A program made the position numbers and the translations under genes. A DNA stretch of 64,000 bases from Actinoplanes xinjiangensis (GTDB taxonomy: Bacteria > Actinomycetota > Actinomycetes > Mycobacteriales > Micromonosporaceae): NCBI RefSeq assembly GCF_003148685.1, contig NZ_QGGR01000035.1, forward strand, positions 38,625 to 102,624, written 5' to 3'. The notes under the pieces were generated by a model. The model ran no database searches. It was not told the DNA's origin and was given only the letters and a program-made list of their open reading frames with translations. This document shows, one piece after another, positions 32,212 to 40,860 of this stretch. Position 1 is the stretch's first letter; every line of letters begins with the position of its first letter.

Positions 32212-34056
32212 ATGTCGTACGTGAACGGTGGACGGCGTGGCGACGCCGCGACCCGGTGGATCCGGGGCGCTCTCGCCGTGGTGTATCTGGCGCTCGCCGT
32301 CAGCAACTTCCTCATCCTGGCCGGCCCGGCCCGCACCGTGATGACCGTGCTGGACAGCGTGACCGCGCTGCTCATGGGCATCGCCGCGATGAGCCGCAAG
32401 CCCGGCCGCCGGGGCGAGTACCTGGCGTTCCTGCCGATCATCGACAGCGTGGCGCAGGTGGCCGTCACCGGCAGCCTGCAATACAGCACCACCCTGATGC
32501 TGACGCTGCTCGGCGTCGGCGCGGCCGTCACGTCCCGGCGGATCTTCGCGGCGTCGGCGCTGACCGGTGTCGGCGGGTGGGCGCTGACGGTGGGCCTGGA
32601 GGAGCATCTCCGCGGGCCCGAGACCGGCTACTACAGCGTGCAGGTGGCGTTCGCGGCGATGCTGGGCGCGCTGATGCACGAGGCGCTGCGCCGCCGGCAG
32701 CGGGCGCTCAAGCGGGCACACGAGAAGGTGACGACGGTGGCCGAGCGGTTCGAGCGGCTGTTCAACGCGTCACCGGCCGGGGTGGCGATCGCCGACGGGA
32801 CCGGGCGGGTGGTGGCCGCCAATCCGGCCTTCTGCGAGCTGGCCGGGCGCCCGGAGGACGAGGTCCTCGGCGCGGACGTCGGGCCTTTCCTCACCGAGGG
32901 CGAGCAGCGGATGGTACGACCGGACGGATCCGTCCGCTGGGCGTACACCACGGTCGCCACCAGCGAGGCCGGCGGCCGCCCGTGGACGCTGCTCCAGATG
33001 CAGGACGTCACCGACCGGCACCTGGCCGAGCAGGAGGCCCGCGACTCGCACCGGCTGCTGGCCGCGGTCGCCGCGGCGGCGCGCCGGATCCGCACCGGCG
33101 AGGACGCCCGTGCCACGATCATCGCCGCGATCCGCGACCTGGCCGCCGCCGACAACGTGACCCTGCTGGAGGCCTCGGCGGACCCCGGTGGCCGTACCCT
33201 GCCCGGCCCGGCCCGTGAGGTCGTGGTGACCGACGCGGACGGCGCCGACGTGATCGGCACCCGGGTTCCGCTGGACGGCACCTCGATGATCGCCCGGGTG
33301 TGGGCCGGCGGTGAGCCGATCTTCCTGGCCGACCCGGCGTCCGACCCGCGGGTGTCGGCGGCGCTGCTGAAGATGGTCGACGGCCGGTCCATGCTGTGGC
33401 AGCCGGTGATCGTGGACGGTGCGGTGACCGCGGTCCTGGCGGTCGGCTGGCGGCGCCGGGTGGAGACGGTGAGCGACTACCGTACGCGTGCGGTGGCCCT
33501 GCTCGCCGACGAGACGGCACTGGCGCTGGAGCACGAGCGGCTGTTGCGCCGGCTGGAGCGGATGGCGTTCACCGACACGCTGACCGCGCTGCCGAACCGG
33601 CGGGCCTGGCAGGAGGCGATGGACCGGATGGTCGCCGAGGCCGGGCGGACCGGTGAGCCGCTGACCGTGGCGATCGCCGACCTCGACCACTTCAAACGCT
33701 ACAACGACACGTACGGCCACGCCGCCGGCGACGAGCTGCTGCAACGGGCCGCCGCGGCGTTGGTGGCCGGCATGCGCGACGAGGACTTCCTGGCCCGCTG
33801 GGGTGGGGAGGAGTTCATGTTCGCCCTGCCCGGCACGGCCACCGACGACGCGGTCACGGTGCTGGACCGGATGCGGGCGGCGATGCCGGACGCGCAGACG
33901 TGCAGCATCGGCGTGGCCACCTGGGACACCCGCGAGTCGATCGCCCAGCTGTTGCAGCGTGCCGACGACGCCCTCTACACGGCCAAGCACGACGGCCGGG
34001 ACCGGGTCCACGCGTCGGTGCGTGCACTCAGGACGTTCCGGAGCCCGGCAGCGTAG
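32212..34056 (+). CDS. Membrane-bound PAS-GAF-GGDEF diguanylate cyclase
   Basis: 614 residues. About five N-terminal hydrophobic helices (to ~150) are followed by a charged linker helix, a PAS domain (~180-285, RFERLFNASPAGVAIADGTGRVVAANPAF), a GAF-like domain (~290-445) and a GGDEF domain (~450-605) with the active motif ARWGGEEFMFALPG, the metal-binding DLDHFKRYNDTYGHAAGDEL and an RDED (RxxD) product-inhibition site exactly five residues before GGEEF. It should make cyclic-di-GMP from two GTP under feedback control. The stop lies in the first of three CCGGCAGCGTA repeats. Confidence 0.93.
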   Translation: MSYVNGGRRGDAATRWIRGALAVVYLALAVSNFLILAGPARTVMTVLDSVTALLMGIAAMSRKPGRRGEYLAFLPIIDSVAQVAVTGSLQYSTTLMLTLLGVGAAVTSRRIFAASALTGVGGWALTVGLEEHLRGPETGYYSVQVAFAAMLGALMHEALRRRQRALKRAHEKVTTVAERFERLFNASPAGVAIADGTGRVVAANPAFCELAGRPEDEVLGADVGPFLTEGEQRMVRPDGSVRWAYTTVATSEAGGRPWTLLQMQDVTDRHLAEQEARDSHRLLAAVAAAARRIRTGEDARATIIAAIRDLAAADNVTLLEASADPGGRTLPGPAREVVVTDADGADVIGTRVPLDGTSMIARVWAGGEPIFLADPASDPRVSAALLKMVDGRSMLWQPVIVDGAVTAVLAVGWRRRVETVSDYRTRAVALLADETALALEHERLLRRLERMAFTDTLTALPNRRAWQEAMDRMVAEAGRTGEPLTVAIADLDHFKRYNDTYGHAAGDELLQRAAAALVAGMRDEDFLARWGGEEFMFALPGTATDDAVTVLDRMRAAMPDAQTCSIGVATWDTRESIAQLLQRADDALYTAKHDGRDRVHASVRALRTFRSPAA

Positions 34057-34096
34057 AGCGAGCCCGGCAGCGTAAAAGGGGCGGTCCGGCAGCGTA
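34045..34096. repeat. Three CCGGCAGCGTA repeats before the vWA-MoxR operon
   Basis: CCGGCAGCGTA occurs at 34045-34055, 34064-34074 and 34086-34096, spaced 19 and 22 bp. The last copy ends 6 bp before a candidate -35 element. It could be an activator or repressor array for the downstream operon, or just a small tandem repeat. Confidence 0.5.
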
Positions 34097-34101
34097 AAGG
34101 A

Positions 34102-34130
34102 TTGACGGTCTTGACGCGGTCGTGTGATGT
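34102..34130 (+). promoter_or_regulatory. Candidate promoter of the vWA-MoxR-CHAT-TIR operon
   Basis: TTGACG (34102-34107), a 17-nt spacer and TGATGT (34125-34130) fit a housekeeping promoter. The expected start of transcription is at or very near the GTG at 34138, which would make the first mRNA leaderless. Confidence 0.45.
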
Positions 34131-34137
34131 GGACGCC

Positions 34138-34530
34138 GTGGACGAGGACGATCTGATTGTCGAGTTGAGGACGCTCGTCGACGAGACGGCGCCACCGGCT
34201 CCGGACACGGTGGACGTCGCCGGGTCCGGCTCCTTCCGCGCCGCCGAACGCAGGGTGCGGGCCTTCTTCCAGAAGTCGTTCGCGTCGGCGGTGACCGTCA
34301 CGGTCGGCGACCGCCCGGTCGGCGTGGTCACCCGGGCCATGCTGTGGGCGGCGGAGGGCACCGCGGCCGAACCCGGCACCGGCGAACGTCTGGAGCCGCT
34401 GGGTGACTCCACCCGCTACCGTCTACTCGTCTTCGCCTGCCGGCCGTGCGGCCTGACCGCACACCGCATGCACCACGACACCCGTGATCTACCGCGATGC
34501 GCCCACGGCCGGATGGAGCTGCGACGTTGA
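34138..34530 (+). CDS. Small protein with C-terminal zinc-ribbon-like Cys/His cluster
   Basis: 130 residues if started at GTG 34138 (an upstream TTG at 34102 would add 12). The N-terminal part (residues ~1-75) is acidic then basic and of unknown fold; the C-terminus reads FACRPCGLTAHRMHHDTRDL then PRCAHGRMELRR, with a CxxC pair, several His and a third Cys that could hold a zinc ion. No family was recognised. It is the first gene of the operon: the next gene starts by TTGA overlap, so it belongs functionally with the membrane/MoxR/vWA/CHAT/TIR set. Confidence 0.65.
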   Translation: MDEDDLIVELRTLVDETAPPAPDTVDVAGSGSFRAAERRVRAFFQKSFASAVTVTVGDRPVGVVTRAMLWAAEGTAAEPGTGERLEPLGDSTRYRLLVFACRPCGLTAHRMHHDTRDLPRCAHGRMELRR

Positions 34531-35492
34531 GTCTCGACGCCCTCGCCAACCCACCGGACGTCCTGGCCTCGCCCCGTTTCTTCCGGGTCGCCTACCTGCC
34601 GACGTACGCCGCGGCCCTGTTCCTGATCGCCCTGGTCTGGGCGGGGGCTCCCGGGCAGCGGGTCCGGTTCGGCGACGCCTGGGCGACCGCCAAGGACCTC
34701 GGCGTGCTGGAGGCGGTCCTCATCGGCCTCGCCGTCGTGCTGGTCGCGGTGATCCTGCAGCCGTTGCAGACCCTGCTGGTACGTGTCCTGGAAGGCGAGT
34801 TCCCGGGCCGGCTCGGCGCCTCGGCCCGGCAGCGGCGGCACGTCACGCTGCGCGGCCGGATGGCGGACCGGGTGACCGCCGCGATCACCGCCGCCGCGCA
34901 GGCCGCCGGACAACCCGGGGAGCAGCGGCTGGTCAACGAGGCCGGTCTGGCGTCGGCACGGCTGCGCTCCCGGTATCCGGCCGAGGACGCCGTCCGCGCC
35001 ACCCGGCTGGGCAACGTGCTGGCCGCTACCGCCGACACCGCCGGGCAGGAGTACGGTCTCGACCCGATCGTGGTCTGGCCGCACCTCTATCCGCTGCTCG
35101 GTGACACCATCCGCGGCGTGGTCGACGATCTGCGCGACGCTCTCGACGGCGCCGTCCGGATGTGTGCGGTGATGGCGCTGACCACGGTGGGGGCGGCCGG
35201 CCTGCTCGCCTGGCGGTCCGGCTGGTGGACGCTGCTGGCGGCCGTGCCGATGACGATCGCGGTGCTGAGCTACGCCGGGGCGGTGCGGGCCGCGGCCGCG
35301 TACGGCGCCGGGGTGCGTGCCGCGCTGGACCTGCACCGCTTCGATCTGCGGACCGCGCTGCACCTGCCGCTGCCCCGCAACCAGACGGCCGAGCGGATCG
35401 CCAACCAGGAGCTGTGTGACCTGCTCCGGCAGGGCGTGCCGTTGCGCGGGTCGTACGAGCACCCGCCGCAGCCGGACCAGGAGAGACCATGA
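34527..35492 (+). CDS. Integral membrane protein of the vWA-MoxR operon
   Basis: 321 residues from TTG 34527, with GGAG about 9 nt upstream and a TTGA overlap with the previous stop; ATG 34497 is a weaker alternative. Helices are visible at ~17-35 (LPTYAAALFLIALVWAG), ~55-75 (VLIGLAVVLVAVILQPL) and a hairpin pair at ~208-250 (MALTTVGAAGLLAW, LLAAVPMTIAVLSYAGAV). A cytoplasmic domain of ~130 residues lies between. The C-terminal tail ends LLRQGVPLRGSYEHPPQP. The family is not recognised; it probably places the ATPase/vWA system at the membrane. Confidence 0.85.
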   Translation: MSLDALANPPDVLASPRFFRVAYLPTYAAALFLIALVWAGAPGQRVRFGDAWATAKDLGVLEAVLIGLAVVLVAVILQPLQTLLVRVLEGEFPGRLGASARQRRHVTLRGRMADRVTAAITAAAQAAGQPGEQRLVNEAGLASARLRSRYPAEDAVRATRLGNVLAATADTAGQEYGLDPIVVWPHLYPLLGDTIRGVVDDLRDALDGAVRMCAVMALTTVGAAGLLAWRSGWWTLLAAVPMTIAVLSYAGAVRAAAAYGAGVRAALDLHRFDLRTALHLPLPRNQTAERIANQELCDLLRQGVPLRGSYEHPPQPDQERP

Positions 35493-36448
35493 TCGAGCCG
35501 ACGCCACCGCCGTTCGTCCTCCCGTACACCCGGGTCGTCGCGCAGGAGGGCCTGAAGAAGGCCCTGGAGATCGCCTACGTCTCCCCCTCCGTCGGGGGTG
35601 TGCTGGCCACCGGCCGGCGGGGCACCGCCAAGTCGACGACCGTGCGGGCCTTCGCCCGGATGGTCTTCGGCGACCTGCCGGTCACCCTGCCGATCGGCGC
35701 CACCGACGACCGCGTGGTCGGCGGCTGGAACATCGACAAGCTGCTCCAGGGCACGAGCACGTGGATGCCCGGCCTGATCGAGGAGGCCGGCGGCGAGGGC
35801 CGGACGGGCGTCCTCTACATCGACGAGATCAACCTGCTGGAGGACCACCTCGTCAACATCATCCTGGACGCGGCCGCCACCGGGATCCTGACCGTTCAGC
35901 GCGACGGCGTCTCCCGCCGCAACGTCGCGGTCTGGTTCAACCTGGTCGGCACGATGAACCCGGAGGAGGGCGGTCTGCGGCCCCAGCTGCTGGACCGGTT
36001 CGGCCTGGTGGTGTGGGTGGACTCGGCCGGGTCGGCGGGTGAGCGCGCCGAGATCCTGACGACCGTACTGGAGTTCGAGCGGCTGCTCACCGGGCCACCG
36101 GATCAGTTGCGGGCGGCGTACACGGCCGACGGGCAGCGGCGCGGGCGGCTCGACGCCGCGCGGGAGCGGGTGCCCGCGGTCGTGGTCCCGGAGAAGGCCG
36201 CCACCATGGCCGGTGCCATCGCCGCCGAGTTCAGCCTGGAGGGGCATCGCGGCGAGCTGGCCATGCTGCGGGCGGCACGGGCGATCGCCGCCATCGCCGG
36301 CGCCGCCGAGGTGAACGCCGCCCACCTGGCCGAGGCGGCACCGCTGACCCTGGTCCACCGCCGCGGGACGAGCGAGAGCGGCACGCTGCGCCGGTGGTCG
36401 GCCGAGGACGACGCGATCGTGGCGCGGGCGACAAGTGCTGCGGGCTGA
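35489..36448 (+). CDS. MoxR/ChlI-like AAA+ ATPase
   Basis: 319 residues, ATGA overlap with the membrane protein gene. Walker A GRRGTAKST (42-50), Walker B VLYIDEINLLEDH (108-120), sensor segment NLVGTMNPEEGGLRPQLLDRFGLVV with the Arg finger, and a C-terminal lid helix region (MLRAARAIAAIAGAAEVNAAHLAEA). The closest functional class is the magnesium-chelatase I subunit/MoxR group, which remodels or activates partner proteins together with a vWA protein. Here the partner is the next gene. No chlorophyll or cobalamin genes are present, so a chaperone or conflict-system role is more likely. Confidence 0.93.
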   Translation: MIEPTPPPFVLPYTRVVAQEGLKKALEIAYVSPSVGGVLATGRRGTAKSTTVRAFARMVFGDLPVTLPIGATDDRVVGGWNIDKLLQGTSTWMPGLIEEAGGEGRTGVLYIDEINLLEDHLVNIILDAAATGILTVQRDGVSRRNVAVWFNLVGTMNPEEGGLRPQLLDRFGLVVWVDSAGSAGERAEILTTVLEFERLLTGPPDQLRAAYTADGQRRGRLDAARERVPAVVVPEKAATMAGAIAAEFSLEGHRGELAMLRAARAIAAIAGAAEVNAAHLAEAAPLTLVHRRGTSESGTLRRWSAEDDAIVARATSAAG

Positions 36449-38216
36449 CACGGTCACCGACCGCATCGCGGGCACGCTGACGTGCGCCGCGTTCGATCAC
36501 CGCCTGGGCGGCATCCTGCTGCTGGATCTGCGCCCGGACCTGATCGGCGGCCTCGCCTCGTGGCTGGCGGCCACGATCGGCGGGCCGGCCCGGATCGTCA
36601 CGCTGGGCGCCGACGACGGCGACGACACCCTCTGGGTGACCGCGGACGCCGGCCTGGCCCCCGCACCCGGCCGGTTGGCGGAGTCACCGGGCACCACGCT
36701 GATCGCCGTCATCCCCGACCTGGCCCGGGCGAACCTGGCGGTGACCAGGGCGGCCACCGTGCTGATCGGGGCCGACGGTGCGGTCGCGGACCGGCACGGA
36801 CTCCATGCGGCCTGGCGCCCGCGGGCCCGGTGGCTGGCCGCCTGCCCGGCGGCCGACGCGGAGCGGCTGTCACCGCATCTGCTGGACCGTTTTGCGGTAC
36901 GCGTCGCCGCCGCGGACCTCGGAACACCGGCGCGCACCCCCGCGGAGCTGGTGGCCGCCCTGGACGGGCACACCACCGGCCTGCTGCCCGCGCTGCCCGA
37001 CCCGGCGCCGCTGACCGGCCCGCCGGCGGTGATGACGGCGGAGGCGGCCACGCTCGTCACCACCGTGGTCGGCGGGCCGGCGGCACCGCACCGCCGCGAC
37101 CTGGCCCTCGCCCGCGCGGCTCGGGCCGTCGCCGTCTCGGACCGGTCCGCCACGGTCGAAGCGCGCCACGTCCACCGGGCCGCCGAACTGCTCGGCTTCC
37201 GCGGCACCAGCACGCGCCCCGCGGCCGCCCCGGCCCGGCCGGCGTCGCCCGCCCACCCCGCCGCGACCGGCGACGACACGGCCACCCCACCGGCGCGGCC
37301 CGGGGACGTCGAGATCCGCACCCCGGCCCGGCCGGACACCCCGCCGGTACCCACCAGCGTCCTGGCACCCGGCCCCGGCCCGGCCACCGCACCGCGGCAG
37401 CCGCTGTACCCGGAGGACTCGCCGGACGCGATGCCGGACTTCGCCGGCCTGCGGGTGCCGTGGCAACGGGCCGACGGCCGGCGGTCCACCCGCGGCCCGA
37501 TCATCGGCGCCGAACCGTCGGGGCGGCCCGTCGACATCGCCTATCTCGCGACGGTCCTGGAGGCGGCCAAGTTCCGGCGGGTCCGCCACGGCGCCGGTGC
37601 GCCGCTGCGGATCCACGTGTCGGACCTGCGGTCGAACCGGCGGCAGCCGCAACCCGACGCCGCTCTGGTGCTCCTGCTCGACCACACCAGCCGGCGCGAC
37701 TGGGACGTCACGGCCGCTCTCGCGCCGTACCTGGGCTGGGCCTACACCCGGCGGGCCGCGGTCAGCCTGATCGAGATCGGGCACCGGGACGCAGACTCGG
37801 AGTTGCAGGCCGAGCGGCGCCGGCTGTCCGGGGTCCTCGATCCGCTGCTGAACGCGGCTCTCGACCGGGCACCGGCCCGGGCCACACCGCTGGCGCACGG
37901 CCTCGACCTGGCGATCCAGGAGATGCGGCTGCGCCGGCGCAACCTGCCGGTCCGTGACGGCGAGGCCTGGCTCGTGGTGGTCACGGACGCACGGGGCAAC
38001 GTCCCGCTGGAGGCGAGCCAGCGCAACGTCATGCCGCGATCGGTCAGCCGGGCCGGCATCGACGACGCCCTCACGGTCGCCGCCGGTGTCGCCGGACTGC
38101 GGGCGGTACGCACGGTCGTGCTGGCCCCGCCGGAGCTGAGCCACTACCGGGATCTGCCGTTCGCGCTGGCGGACGCCATGGCGGGCATGGTCGCCCGGCC
38201 GGACGGTGCCCCATGA
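36435..38216 (+). CDS. ChlD-like protein with degenerate AAA module and C-terminal vWA domain
   Basis: 593 residues from GTG 36435, overlapping the ATPase gene by 14 bp. Residues ~1-260 look like a ChlD-type AAA module without a Walker A motif; a Pro/Ala/Thr-rich linker (~265-330) follows. The C-terminal vWA domain (~405-580) starts ALVLLLDHTSRRDWD, where the MIDAS motif DxSxS is altered to D-H-T-S-R, and later has ATPLAHGLDLAI and LVVVTDARGNVPL, which retain the MIDAS Thr and Asp. It is the obligate partner of the MoxR-like ATPase. Whether it still binds metal is uncertain. Confidence 0.9.
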   Translation: MLRADTVTDRIAGTLTCAAFDHRLGGILLLDLRPDLIGGLASWLAATIGGPARIVTLGADDGDDTLWVTADAGLAPAPGRLAESPGTTLIAVIPDLARANLAVTRAATVLIGADGAVADRHGLHAAWRPRARWLAACPAADAERLSPHLLDRFAVRVAAADLGTPARTPAELVAALDGHTTGLLPALPDPAPLTGPPAVMTAEAATLVTTVVGGPAAPHRRDLALARAARAVAVSDRSATVEARHVHRAAELLGFRGTSTRPAAAPARPASPAHPAATGDDTATPPARPGDVEIRTPARPDTPPVPTSVLAPGPGPATAPRQPLYPEDSPDAMPDFAGLRVPWQRADGRRSTRGPIIGAEPSGRPVDIAYLATVLEAAKFRRVRHGAGAPLRIHVSDLRSNRRQPQPDAALVLLLDHTSRRDWDVTAALAPYLGWAYTRRAAVSLIEIGHRDADSELQAERRRLSGVLDPLLNAALDRAPARATPLAHGLDLAIQEMRLRRRNLPVRDGEAWLVVVTDARGNVPLEASQRNVMPRSVSRAGIDDALTVAAGVAGLRAVRTVVLAPPELSHYRDLPFALADAMAGMVARPDGAP

Positions 38217-39472
38217 CGACGAACCGGGTGGCCGGAGCACTGAAAGGCCTTACCGCACCGGCCCCGCTCGCGCCGGTGGCCGCCGAACGCACCGCCGGGG
38301 CCCGTCCCGCGGCGCCGCCCGGGGACGAGATCGGGATCGCGGTCCCGGCCGCCGCCCCGGACCTGAGTGAGCGACTGCCCGAGGACGTCGCGCTGCTCAA
38401 GGTGATCGCGGTCGACGACGTACCCGGGCGGTACCGGTTCCGGTTGGAGGGGTACTTCCGCGGCCGGGTGTGGAGCACCGACGAGTCCGACGAGTCGGCC
38501 CACCTGCGGCCCGGCCTGACCATCGACGGCGCGCTGGAGGCCGGCGACGACACGGCGCTGGACGCGGCGGTGGAGTACTACGAGTTCATCATGGCCTGGT
38601 CCAGCACCAAGCACGCGCTGCGGGAGTGGCTGACGCGACTGCACCGCACCGTGGGCGCCTTCCACCGGCTGATCATCTGGGACGACACCGACACCGGCAT
38701 CCCGTGGGAGCTGCTCCGGCTCACCTTCGGCGACGAGCACCTGTGGCTCGGCGCCGACTTCGAGGTGACCCGATGGACCACCATCCACGACACCGGGCGT
38801 CACCACCAGTTCAGCGCGAGGGACGAGCAGGTGCGATCCGGTGGTGAGATCCTCTGTTACGAGGACCGGGACCTGGTCTCCCGGGCCGGGCTGAGCATCT
38901 CCTCGGTCGCCGCGTGCAGCAGCCGGGAGACGCTCGTCGCGCTGCTGCGGGACCTCGACCTCGAGGAGCGGCGCTTCGGCCTGGTCTATGTCCGGGCCCA
39001 CGGCGAGTACGGCGCGGATCTGCGCAGTGCCAAGCTCGGCGGGATATCCCTGTCCCGGTTCGAGACGCTGCGGTTGCGGGCCATGCGGGCGTCCGGGTCG
39101 GTGGTGATGCTGAACGCCTGCAACTCGGCCCGCCCCGTCTTCGACCCGGCGATGGGCGACCGGGCCAACCGCAACTTCGCCGAGGTCTTCCTGCGCCGCC
39201 ACGCCCGCGCCGTCCTGGCCACCATGGGCGAGGTGCCGACCGGGTCGTCCGCGGCCCTGGCCCGCCGCATGATCGTCCTGGCCCGGTCGGGCGGCGTCCG
39301 GATCCCCGAGTTCCTGCGGCAGCACCGCGCGGGGTCCGCCCGGGGCCTCCCGGCCGACACCCTCACCCTGGATGCCGAACAGCGCGAGGCGATCCGGGAC
39401 TTCCTGTACGCGTCCCGCTACGTCTACTTCGGTCACCCGGACGCCGTCTTCGTCCTGGGAGAGCCGTCGTGA
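38213..39472 (+). CDS. CHAT-domain (caspase-like) protease
   Basis: 419 residues, ATGA overlap with the vWA gene. The N-terminal ~130 residues have an Ala/Pro-rich stretch and a small domain (LLKVIAVDDVPGRYRFRLEGYF). The CHAT domain follows: IIWDDTDTGIPWELLRL, then the catalytic His263 in VYVRAHGEYG and Cys303 in VMLNACNSARP, each at the position expected for the clan CD dyad; VLATMGEVPTGSSAALARRM is the post-Cys helix. CHAT proteases act as effectors in bacterial conflict and regulated cell-death systems, cutting target proteins after activation. Here activation probably depends on the MoxR/vWA pair (inference). Confidence 0.92.
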   Translation: MTTNRVAGALKGLTAPAPLAPVAAERTAGARPAAPPGDEIGIAVPAAAPDLSERLPEDVALLKVIAVDDVPGRYRFRLEGYFRGRVWSTDESDESAHLRPGLTIDGALEAGDDTALDAAVEYYEFIMAWSSTKHALREWLTRLHRTVGAFHRLIIWDDTDTGIPWELLRLTFGDEHLWLGADFEVTRWTTIHDTGRHHQFSARDEQVRSGGEILCYEDRDLVSRAGLSISSVAACSSRETLVALLRDLDLEERRFGLVYVRAHGEYGADLRSAKLGGISLSRFETLRLRAMRASGSVVMLNACNSARPVFDPAMGDRANRNFAEVFLRRHARAVLATMGEVPTGSSAALARRMIVLARSGGVRIPEFLRQHRAGSARGLPADTLTLDAEQREAIRDFLYASRYVYFGHPDAVFVLGEPS

Positions 39473-40539
39473 GCCCGGTCCGTGACGTGCCGGTCCAGCC
39501 GGTGGTCAGCTGGCATCCGGACGAGGGGTCGGCCACCTCGCGGATCATCTCGGTGGATCTCCAGCTCGCCGACCCCGCCGCCGGCTGGCCCTACGACGAG
39601 GAGGAGTTCCTGGTCGGCTGCATGATCGACGGGCGGCCGTCGTGCACGGTCCGGGCCCTGGACAGCGCCGGGGTGGTGCTGCACCGGTTCGGCGGCACCT
39701 ACGGACCGACGTATTTCCGTGCCGAGCTGACCGACGCCTCCGCCGATCCGGCCACCGCGAACCTGTGGCTGACCCTCACCACCGCGGGCGGCGTGCCGTT
39801 CTACACCGCCGCGCTCCCCCTGGACGGCAGCGGGATCCAGACCGCCGAACGTCCCGCGCCCCCGCCCCGCCGCCGGTCCACACGCCCGCCGGAGACCGCG
39901 CCGGTCGTGGACGATCCGGCCGCCCCGGTCTTCTTCCTGAGTTACGCCCGCCCGGAGCGCTCCCGCACGGTCGGGCCGCCCCGCGACCCGAACCGCGCCG
40001 TGATCCGGTTCTTCGACGACCTGAACGAACTGGTGAACGAGCTGGTCGGATCGCCGGTCGGCGACTCCCCCGGCTTCATGGACCGCATCCTGGACGGGGG
40101 CGACAGGTGGCAGAGCTCCATTCTGCGGGCGGCCGGCACCTCTCAGGTGATGGTGAGCCTGGTGTCCGGCCCGTATTTCCGGAGCCCGTGGTGCGCACTC
40201 GAATGGAGTGTCTTCTCCCGCCGCCGGGTGGTGTCCCGGGACGGCCTCGACCCACACGGCCGAACCGCGATCGTTCCGGTGCTGTGGACGCCGTTCAGTG
40301 AGCCGGTGCCCGCGCCGATCGCGGCCGTGCAGATGTTCACACCGACCGGGCTACCGGATGAGAGCGCGATCGCCCTCTACCGCGAAGAGGGCCTGATGGG
40401 TCTGGCACAGACCGGGCAGGCCGCGGCCTATGACGCGATCGTCTGGAAACTGGCGATGCACATTCAGCGCATTCATTCGAACTACCGGGTCGAGCCACTG
40501 GTTCCGGACGGCATCGAGGGCCTGCCGAACAGCTTCTGA
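39469..40539 (+). CDS. TIR-domain protein with N-terminal beta domain
   Basis: 356 residues from GTG 39469 (GTGA overlap). The first ~125 residues form a beta-rich domain (VVSWHPDEGSATSRIISVDLQ, LVGCMIDGRPSCTVRALDSAG, HRFGGTYGPTYFRAEL). After a Pro/Arg linker comes a TIR domain (~150-340): VFFLSYARPERSR, FFDDLNELVNELVG, QVMVSLVSGPYF, and SPWCALEWSVF with Glu245 at the NADase catalytic position. The C-terminus ends LPNSF. The TIR part is very similar to the protein encoded at 43952-44617. It is the last gene of the operon, 126 bp before fxsA. Confidence 0.9.
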   Translation: MSPVRDVPVQPVVSWHPDEGSATSRIISVDLQLADPAAGWPYDEEEFLVGCMIDGRPSCTVRALDSAGVVLHRFGGTYGPTYFRAELTDASADPATANLWLTLTTAGGVPFYTAALPLDGSGIQTAERPAPPPRRRSTRPPETAPVVDDPAAPVFFLSYARPERSRTVGPPRDPNRAVIRFFDDLNELVNELVGSPVGDSPGFMDRILDGGDRWQSSILRAAGTSQVMVSLVSGPYFRSPWCALEWSVFSRRRVVSRDGLDPHGRTAIVPVLWTPFSEPVPAPIAAVQMFTPTGLPDESAIALYREEGLMGLAQTGQAAAYDAIVWKLAMHIQRIHSNYRVEPLVPDGIEGLPNSF

Positions 40540-40567
40540 CCGACGGTCACCATCCGTGGAGAGGCGG

Positions 40568-40596
40568 GTGACTTTACGTCGAGGTCTGTCTATGCT
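40568..40596 (+). promoter_or_regulatory. Promoter of fxsA
   Basis: GTGACT (40568-40573), a 17-nt spacer and TATGCT (40591-40596) form a good housekeeping-type promoter 69 bp before the fxsA start. It lets the RiPP operon be transcribed independently of the upstream vWA-MoxR operon. Confidence 0.55.
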
Positions 40597-40664
40597 CTAG
40601 GAGCCGCTCGTCCTGATCGGGCGAGCTTCCGTGCCCACCACCGGTCACCGGGGAGACAAGCGCC

Positions 40665-40835
40665 GTGGAAGAACCCACATCACGCCAGATGACCGCGCCC
40701 GTTCCGCTGGATCGCGGGGCCGCGCGGGACGTCTCGAGGATCGTCAATCGGATCATGCGGTCAGCCGCGCCGGCGGACCGGGTGGCGGCACGGGAGCGGC
40801 CTTCTGACGTCTCCGCGTTCCAGTCGGCCATCTGA
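40665..40835 (+). CDS. fxsA: FxSxx-COOH RiPP precursor peptide
   Basis: 56 residues from GTG 40665, with GGGGAG 9 nt upstream. The peptide begins MEEPTSRQMTAPVPLDRGAA, has a helical leader (RDVSRIVNRIMRSAA) and ends exactly in Ser-Ala-Phe-Gln-Ser-Ala-Ile with the stop directly after Ile, matching the F-x-S-x-x-COOH rule of this family. FxsB-type enzymes join the Phe ring to the Ser side of such a motif to form a three-residue cyclophane (family knowledge), here Phe52 to Ser54. It lies directly before fxsB. The gene is short and easily missed by gene callers. Confidence 0.93.
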   Translation: MEEPTSRQMTAPVPLDRGAARDVSRIVNRIMRSAAPADRVAARERPSDVSAFQSAI

Positions 40836-40860
40836 GCGCACGGCGCCGCCGGCCCGGCCG

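Noticed and set aside
35489..38216. Magnesium or cobalt chelatase for tetrapyrrole synthesis
   Set aside because: The ChlI/ChlD-like pair has no large chelatase subunit and no pigment or cobalamin genes nearby; the CHAT/TIR context favours another role.
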